In this document: piece by piece, positions 59,804 through 64,000 of the stretch
Layout: every line of letters starts with the position of its first letter
Numbering within the stretch: position 1 is the first letter of the stretch
DNA from: Novosphingobium malaysiense
GTDB taxonomy: Bacteria > Pseudomonadota > Alphaproteobacteria > Sphingomonadales > Sphingomonadaceae
NCBI RefSeq assembly: GCF_000802225.1
Contig: NZ_JTDI01000002.1
Span: 268,501 to 332,500, forward strand
Direction: 5' to 3'
DNA: 64,000 nucleotides
Program-made: the position numbers and the translations under genes
The notes under the pieces: model-generated
What the model saw: the letters and a program-made list of their open reading frames with translations, nothing else
Database searches by the model: none
Told to the model about the DNA's origin: nothing

Positions 59804-62563
59804 TCAGGCCGCCACGTCCTCGGCGGTCTGTTCGCTGGTGGCCTCCAGAAGGCGCCGTTCCAGTCCCTTGAGGCGGCTGCTGGAGGTTATCTTCTCGCCC
59901 AGCAGGTCGGTGACGTAGAACGTGTCCGCAGCGCGTTCGCCGTAGGTGGCGATATGCGCCGAGTGGACCATGAGCCGGGATTCGAACAGCGCATGGGCCA
60001 GCCGGTTGAGCAGTGCCGGGCGGTCCCGGGCATTGACCTCGACCACGGTGAAGCGGTTGGAGGCCTGGTTGTCGAAGATCACCCGCGGGCGGACCTCGAA
60101 GGCATCGGCCCGCGGCCGCGCGTCGGGCTTGGCGACAAGCTGCGGCAGGATCTGGATGCGGTTGGCCAGCGCATTTTCGATCGAGGTGCGCAGCCGCTCG
60201 AGCTGGCTCTTCTCCCGGAACGGCCGCTCGAGCGGATCCTGGACGAGGAAATTGTCGACCGCGCGGCCGGTGCGGGTGGTGTGGATGCGGGCATCGATGA
60301 TGTTGCCGCCGGCCAGGTGAATGCCCCCGGCGATGCGGTAGAACAGGCCGGGATGGTCCGAGGCGATGACCGTGACCAGCGTGGCCCCGTGCGCCGGATA
60401 GTATTCGGTATGGATCGAGAGCGGGTGTTCCAGCTTCTCTGCCGCTTCGAGCTGCGCAAGGTTCTTGCCGATGACGTCTTCGCTTTCGGCGATCCAGTAG
60501 GCATCGACGAACTTGGTGCCGACTTTGGCCACGAGGGTCTCGTATTCTGGACCCATCGCCGCGACGGCTGCCTTCTTTGCCGCCACCCGCTTTTCGCGTC
60601 CGAATTCGGCATGGCCCAGGCGCAGACGTTCCTCGGTTGCCGAATAGAGTTCGCCGATGAGCTGGCGCTTCCACGAGTTCCAGGTCCCCGGCCCCACCGC
60701 GCGGATGTCGACGATGGTGAGGATGGTGAGCTGGCGCAGGCGGTCGAGCGACTGCACGACCTTGACGAAATCGGCGATCGTCTTGCCGTCCGAGAGGTCC
60801 CGCTTGAACGCCGTGGCAGACAGCAGCAGGTGCTGGCGAACCAGCCACGAAACGAGGTCGGTTTCCTCGTCGTCGAGGCCGAAGCGCGGACACAGCTTGA
60901 GCGCGATCTCGGCGCCCAGCACCGAGTGGTCGCCGCCGCGCCCCTTGGCGATGTCGTGCAGCAGCACCGCGGCATAGAGCGCGCGGCGCGAGCGAACCTT
61001 GTGGACCATGGTGTGCGCGAGCGGGTGATCCTGCTCAAACTCGCCCTTCTCGATGCGCGAGAGCAGGCCGATCGCGCGGATCGTGTGCTCATCGACCGTG
61101 TAGTGATGATACATGTCGAACTGCATCTGCGCGTTGACGCGGCCGAATTCGGTCACGAAGCGCCCGAAGACGCCCGCCTCGTTGAACCAGCGCAGCGTCA
61201 CTTCCGGATTGTTGCGGCTGGTCAGCAGGTCCATGAACAGGTCGTTGGCCCGCCTGTCGTGGCGGACGTTCTTCTTGATCAGCACCGCATCGCGCGAAAT
61301 CAGGCGCATGGTTTCGGGATGGATCTCGAAACCTTCCTTGTCGGCAATCACGAAGATCTCGATCAGGCGGACCGGATCGGTCGCGAACCAGTCGTCCGAG
61401 GGGGCCTTGATGCGGCCGCCAAAGACCTTGTAGCCCTTCACCACGCGTTCGCGGGCGCGGAAACCGGCCAGCAGGCCGCGCGGCTGCTTCTTGGCGAACT
61501 GCTCGTCGAGCTGGGCCAGGAACACGCCGGTGAGGTTGCCGACAACCTTGGCCTGCAGAAAGAACATCTGCATGAACCGCTCGACCGCGCTTTTGCCGGG
61601 ACGGTCGGAAAAGTTCATCCGCGCCGCGACTTCACGCTGCATGTCGAAGGTCAGGCGGTCCTCGGCGCGGTTGGTGATCGTGTGCAGATGGCAGCGCACG
61701 GCCCAGAAGAAGTTCTCGGCGCGGCGGAAGGCGAGATATTCCTTGCGGGTGAGCAGGCCGACCGAGACCAGTTCCGAAGGATCGCGCACCTTGTGGATGT
61801 ACTTGCCGATCCAGTAGAGCGTGTGCAGGTCGCGCAAGCTGCCCTTGCCTTCCTTCACATTGGGCTCGACGACGTAGCGGCTGTCGCCCATGCGCTTGTG
61901 CCGCTCGTCGCGCTCGGCCAGCTTTTCGACCACGAACTGCCGTTCGGTGCCCGAGACGACGTCCATCCAGAAACGCTGGCGGGCTTCCTCGTAAAGGTCC
62001 TGGTCGCCCCAGACGTAGCGGCCTTCGAGCATCGCGGTGCGGATCGTCAGGTCGGATTTCGACATGCGCACCATGTCGTCGAGCGAACGGCTCGAATGGC
62101 CGACCTTCAGCGAGAGGTCCCACATGAAGTAGAGCATCGCCTCGATGACCTGCTCGCACCATGGCGTCTGCTTCATCGGGGTGAGAAACGCGATGTCGAC
62201 ATCCGAGTGGGGGGCCATCTCGCCGCGGCCATAGCCGCCCACCGCCATGATCGTCAGCCGCTCTCCCTTCGAGCGGTTGTTGACCGGATAGACGTGGGTA
62301 ACGACGTAGTCGTGGATGATGCGGATCAGTTGGTCGGTAAGGAAAGCCTGCGCTTCGGCGACTTCGTGCCCGGCCGATGGTTTCTCCACCAGGCGGCGCG
62401 CAATCTCCACGCGGCCCGCATCCAGGGCGCCGCGCAGCAGATCGACGATATGCTTGCGCCGCTTTGTCGCGCCATGTTCGGCGACGATGGCATCTATGCG
62501 CTCGACGAGGTCGCGCCGATCGATCACGGTTCGGGGCGAAGGAATGCGGATCACGCTGTTCAT
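59804..62563 (-). CDS. glnD: Bifunctional [protein-PII] uridylyltransferase/uridylyl-removing enzyme
   Basis: A 919-residue nitrogen sensor that uridylylates PII at low glutamine and removes UMP at high glutamine. The nucleotidyltransferase domain has MAVGGYGRGEMAPHSDVDIA (G-G-x-G-R and D-x-D, about 107-125). The HD domain has LLHDIAKGRGGDHS (about 505). Two C-terminal ACT domains (about 715-800 and 825-900) bind glutamine. Its glnB partner is not in the window. The start MNSVIRIPSPRT is the first ATG; it is divergent from lgt with 217 bases between. Confidence 0.97.
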   Translation of the reverse strand: MNSVIRIPSPRTVIDRRDLVERIDAIVAEHGATKRRKHIVDLLRGALDAGRVEIARRLVEKPSAGHEVAEAQAFLTDQLIRIIHDYVVTHVYPVNNRSKGERLTIMAVGGYGRGEMAPHSDVDIAFLTPMKQTPWCEQVIEAMLYFMWDLSLKVGHSSRSLDDMVRMSKSDLTIRTAMLEGRYVWGDQDLYEEARQRFWMDVVSGTERQFVVEKLAERDERHKRMGDSRYVVEPNVKEGKGSLRDLHTLYWIGKYIHKVRDPSELVSVGLLTRKEYLAFRRAENFFWAVRCHLHTITNRAEDRLTFDMQREVAARMNFSDRPGKSAVERFMQMFFLQAKVVGNLTGVFLAQLDEQFAKKQPRGLLAGFRARERVVKGYKVFGGRIKAPSDDWFATDPVRLIEIFVIADKEGFEIHPETMRLISRDAVLIKKNVRHDRRANDLFMDLLTSRNNPEVTLRWFNEAGVFGRFVTEFGRVNAQMQFDMYHHYTVDEHTIRAIGLLSRIEKGEFEQDHPLAHTMVHKVRSRRALYAAVLLHDIAKGRGGDHSVLGAEIALKLCPRFGLDDEETDLVSWLVRQHLLLSATAFKRDLSDGKTIADFVKVVQSLDRLRQLTILTIVDIRAVGPGTWNSWKRQLIGELYSATEERLRLGHAEFGREKRVAAKKAAVAAMGPEYETLVAKVGTKFVDAYWIAESEDVIGKNLAQLEAAEKLEHPLSIHTEYYPAHGATLVTVIASDHPGLFYRIAGGIHLAGGNIIDARIHTTRTGRAVDNFLVQDPLERPFREKSQLERLRTSIENALANRIQILPQLVAKPDARPRADAFEVRPRVIFDNQASNRFTVVEVNARDRPALLNRLAHALFESRLMVHSAHIATYGERAADTFYVTDLLGEKITSSSRLKGLERRLLEATSEQTAEDVAA

Positions 62564-62780
62564 GGCGCGGCTTTAGACCGTCGCCATGGCTATTGAAAGG
62601 CAGCCGGAGCGATCATCGTGATCGGCAGCTCCGTTCGGCGGCGATCGCTGGAAGCGACAAAGCGTCGGCATGTGTGAAAACGCGGCTACCATCGATGCGC
62701 GGGCTATGCCAGAAGGCGCCGGTGTCCGAGCGCGCCGCATGCGCGCCGGGGTCCAACGATAAGCCAGCGAGGTCGAAAAC

Positions 62781-63686
62781 TTGTCCCTGATACCTCTGGC
62801 CGCCGCGGCTGCGGCCCAAGTGCATGAACCGATCTACTGGGTGAACCTTCACCTCTCGAACTATCTCTTCAAGATCGGCAGCTTCGAACTGCGCTGGTAC
62901 TCGCTGGCCTATCTCGCAGGCATCGTCCTTGGCTACTGGCACCTCACGCGCATGATCAAGGCGCCCGGCGCGCCGATGGCGCAGCGCCATGCCGACGACC
63001 TGTTCTTCTACTGCACGCTCGGCATCATCCTGGGCGGGCGCCTCGGCTATGCCACATTCTACACCGGCGGCAATTCCGACATCCCCAGCATGTGGCTGCA
63101 CCCGACCGAACTGGTCCAGCTCTGGCATGGCGGCATGAGCTTCCATGGCGGCCTGATCGGCGTGTTGCTCGCGCTGGCCTGGGTCTCTTGGCGCAATGGC
63201 CTCAATTTCCTGCGCGTGGCGGACTACATTGCCGTCTGCGTGCCTTTCGGCATGATGTTCGGCCGGCTCGCCAATTTCGTGAACGGCGAACTCTGGGGCC
63301 GGGTGACCGATGCAAGCGTGCCCTGGGCGATGGTCTTCCCCGATGCCGGCCCGCTCCCCCGCCACCCCAGCCAGCTGTACGAGGCGGGACTGGAAGGGCT
63401 GCTGATGATCGTGGTCATGCTGCTGCTGTTCTGGAAGACCCGCGCCCGCTTCCGGCCCGGACTGATGGTCGGCGTCTTCACCGTCGGTATCGGCTGTGCG
63501 CGTTTCATCGTCGAATTCTACCGCCAGCCGGATGCCCAGCTTGCCGAATTCGCGCGCAACACGGGGCTTTCGATGGGGCAGTGGCTGACGATCCCGCTGA
63601 TTGCGCTCGGCCTGTTCTTCGTGCTGCGCGCGTTGATGAAGCCGGCACTGGCGAGTGGTCGGCCGGCGAGCGCCGCGGCGGCCTGA
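62781..63686 (+). CDS. lgt: Prolipoprotein diacylglyceryl transferase
   Basis: A 301-residue inner-membrane enzyme with seven TM helices that adds diacylglycerol to the lipobox cysteine of prelipoproteins. The Lgt signature is GRLANFVNGELWGR (about 160-173), with the active-site histidine region WHGGMSFHGGLIG and HPSQLYEAGLEG. Translation probably starts at the TTG at 62781, with GAGG about 8 bases upstream; a GTG at 62820 is the alternative. Its substrates include the lipoproteins at 52483 and 54652. The stop overlaps the next ATG as TGATG. Confidence 0.96.
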   Translation: MSLIPLAAAAAAQVHEPIYWVNLHLSNYLFKIGSFELRWYSLAYLAGIVLGYWHLTRMIKAPGAPMAQRHADDLFFYCTLGIILGGRLGYATFYTGGNSDIPSMWLHPTELVQLWHGGMSFHGGLIGVLLALAWVSWRNGLNFLRVADYIAVCVPFGMMFGRLANFVNGELWGRVTDASVPWAMVFPDAGPLPRHPSQLYEAGLEGLLMIVVMLLLFWKTRARFRPGLMVGVFTVGIGCARFIVEFYRQPDAQLAEFARNTGLSMGQWLTIPLIALGLFFVLRALMKPALASGRPASAAAA

Positions 63687-64000
63687 TGGAGCGGGGCGCG
63701 GAACCGCTCTCGGCGATCTTCCAGCGGCTGATCGCCAACTACGGTCCGATTTCGGTGATGCACTACATGGGCGAATCGAACGCCCGGTACTATGCCGACA
63801 AGGACCCGCTCGGCAGCGGCGGCGACTTCATCACCGCACCCGAGATCAGCCAGATGTTCGGCGAACTGATCGGTCTGTGGCTGGCCGACATCTGGATCCG
63901 CGCCGGCCGCGACGAGGACGTGCATTACGTCGAGCTGGGGCCCGGCCGCGGCACGCTGGCGCGCGATGCGCTGCGGGCGATGAAGCGCTACGGGCTGGAG
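63686..64000 (+). CDS. MidA/NDUFAF7 family class I SAM-dependent methyltransferase (N-terminal part)
   Basis: Only the first 105 codons are in the window. The peptide has YGPISVMHYMGESNARYY, GGDFITAPEISQMFGELIGLW and the SAM-binding VELGPGRGTLARDAL, the DUF185/MidA signature. Eukaryotic NDUFAF7 methylates an arginine of a complex I subunit; a similar role is possible here. Its ATG shares a base with the lgt TGA (TGATG), so the two are coupled; lgt-midA is a common sphingomonad arrangement. Confidence 0.93.
   Translation, partial: MERGAEPLSAIFQRLIANYGPISVMHYMGESNARYYADKDPLGSGGDFITAPEISQMFGELIGLWLADIWIRAGRDEDVHYVELGPGRGTLARDALRAMKRYGLE

Overview
The window reads as ordinary chromosome of a GC-rich alphaproteobacterium, most probably a member of the Sphingomonadales (Novosphingobium/Sphingobium/Erythrobacter type). 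The evidence is the gene content: a GapR/DUF2312 protein, DUF1244, an lgt-midA pair, a two-gene methionine synthase under a SahR-type ArsR-methyltransferase regulator, a PEP-CTERM-like protein with a VPAPP motif, and short REP-like hairpins of kinds common in sphingomonads. No rRNA, tRNA, CRISPR array, prophage or complete insertion sequence was recognised. About 60 protein genes are supported and most are housekeeping.

Layout. 0-2 kb: end of a class I aminotransferase gene coupled to a pabB-pabC fusion (folate branch). 2.2-6.5 kb: HerA-like ATPase and M1 aminopeptidase. 6.5-9.3 kb: an operon for an EF-hand protein and an OmpR-type two-component system. 9.5-10.7 kb: a cupin and two related VOC proteins. 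10.8-16.9 kb: two proline-linked peptidases, a thioesterase, alanine dehydrogenase and its likely Lrp-type regulator. 17-24.8 kb: K+/H+ antiporter, ftsK, a ThiE/TenI-like protein, YggS, pyruvate kinase and DUF1244. 24.9-25.9 kb: a Ser/Thr/Gly-repeat protein with a sorting-signal-like tail. 26-31.7 kb: yebC-ruvC and ruvA-ruvB, separated by a GT22-type glycosyltransferase gene on the opposite strand. 31.9-39 kb: VOC protein, YbjQ, GapR, a fatty-acid-hydroxylase-like protein with a divergent LysR regulator, aconitase and a DMT transporter. 39.2-42.6 kb: L,D-transpeptidase followed by a small accessory pocket of hairpin repeats, a GIY-YIG gene bracketed by inverted hairpins, and a small membrane protein bracketed by direct repeats. 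42.7-46.1 kb: recQ, a dehydrogenase and a 51-codon gene. 46.2-52.3 kb: the SahR-MetF-MetH operon. 52.5-57.1 kb: small lipoprotein, a candidate structured RNA, NAD synthetase and two tandem L,D-transpeptidases. 57.2-64 kb: gltX, 3-hydroxybutyrate dehydrogenase, glnD, lgt and the start of midA.

How genes work together. sahR, metF, the two methionine synthase genes and an intercalated GNAT gene form one tightly packed transcription unit. A perfect 22-bp palindrome lies eight bases before its first codon, overlapping the likely promoter, and the mRNA may be leaderless. The EF-hand gene is the first gene of the two-component operon, and tandem 10-bp-spaced repeats lie upstream of it, suggesting a calcium-linked, self-regulated sensor. 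YebC, RuvC, RuvA and RuvB form the Holliday-junction group. Three L,D-transpeptidases, Lgt and FtsK serve the envelope and division.

The most unusual parts are the 41.1-42.6 kb repeat pocket, the SahR operator/promoter overlap, the low-complexity sorted protein and the EF-hand two-component operon. I see no clearly new multi-gene defence or biosynthetic system. The GIY-YIG/REP unit is the best candidate for something under-described.
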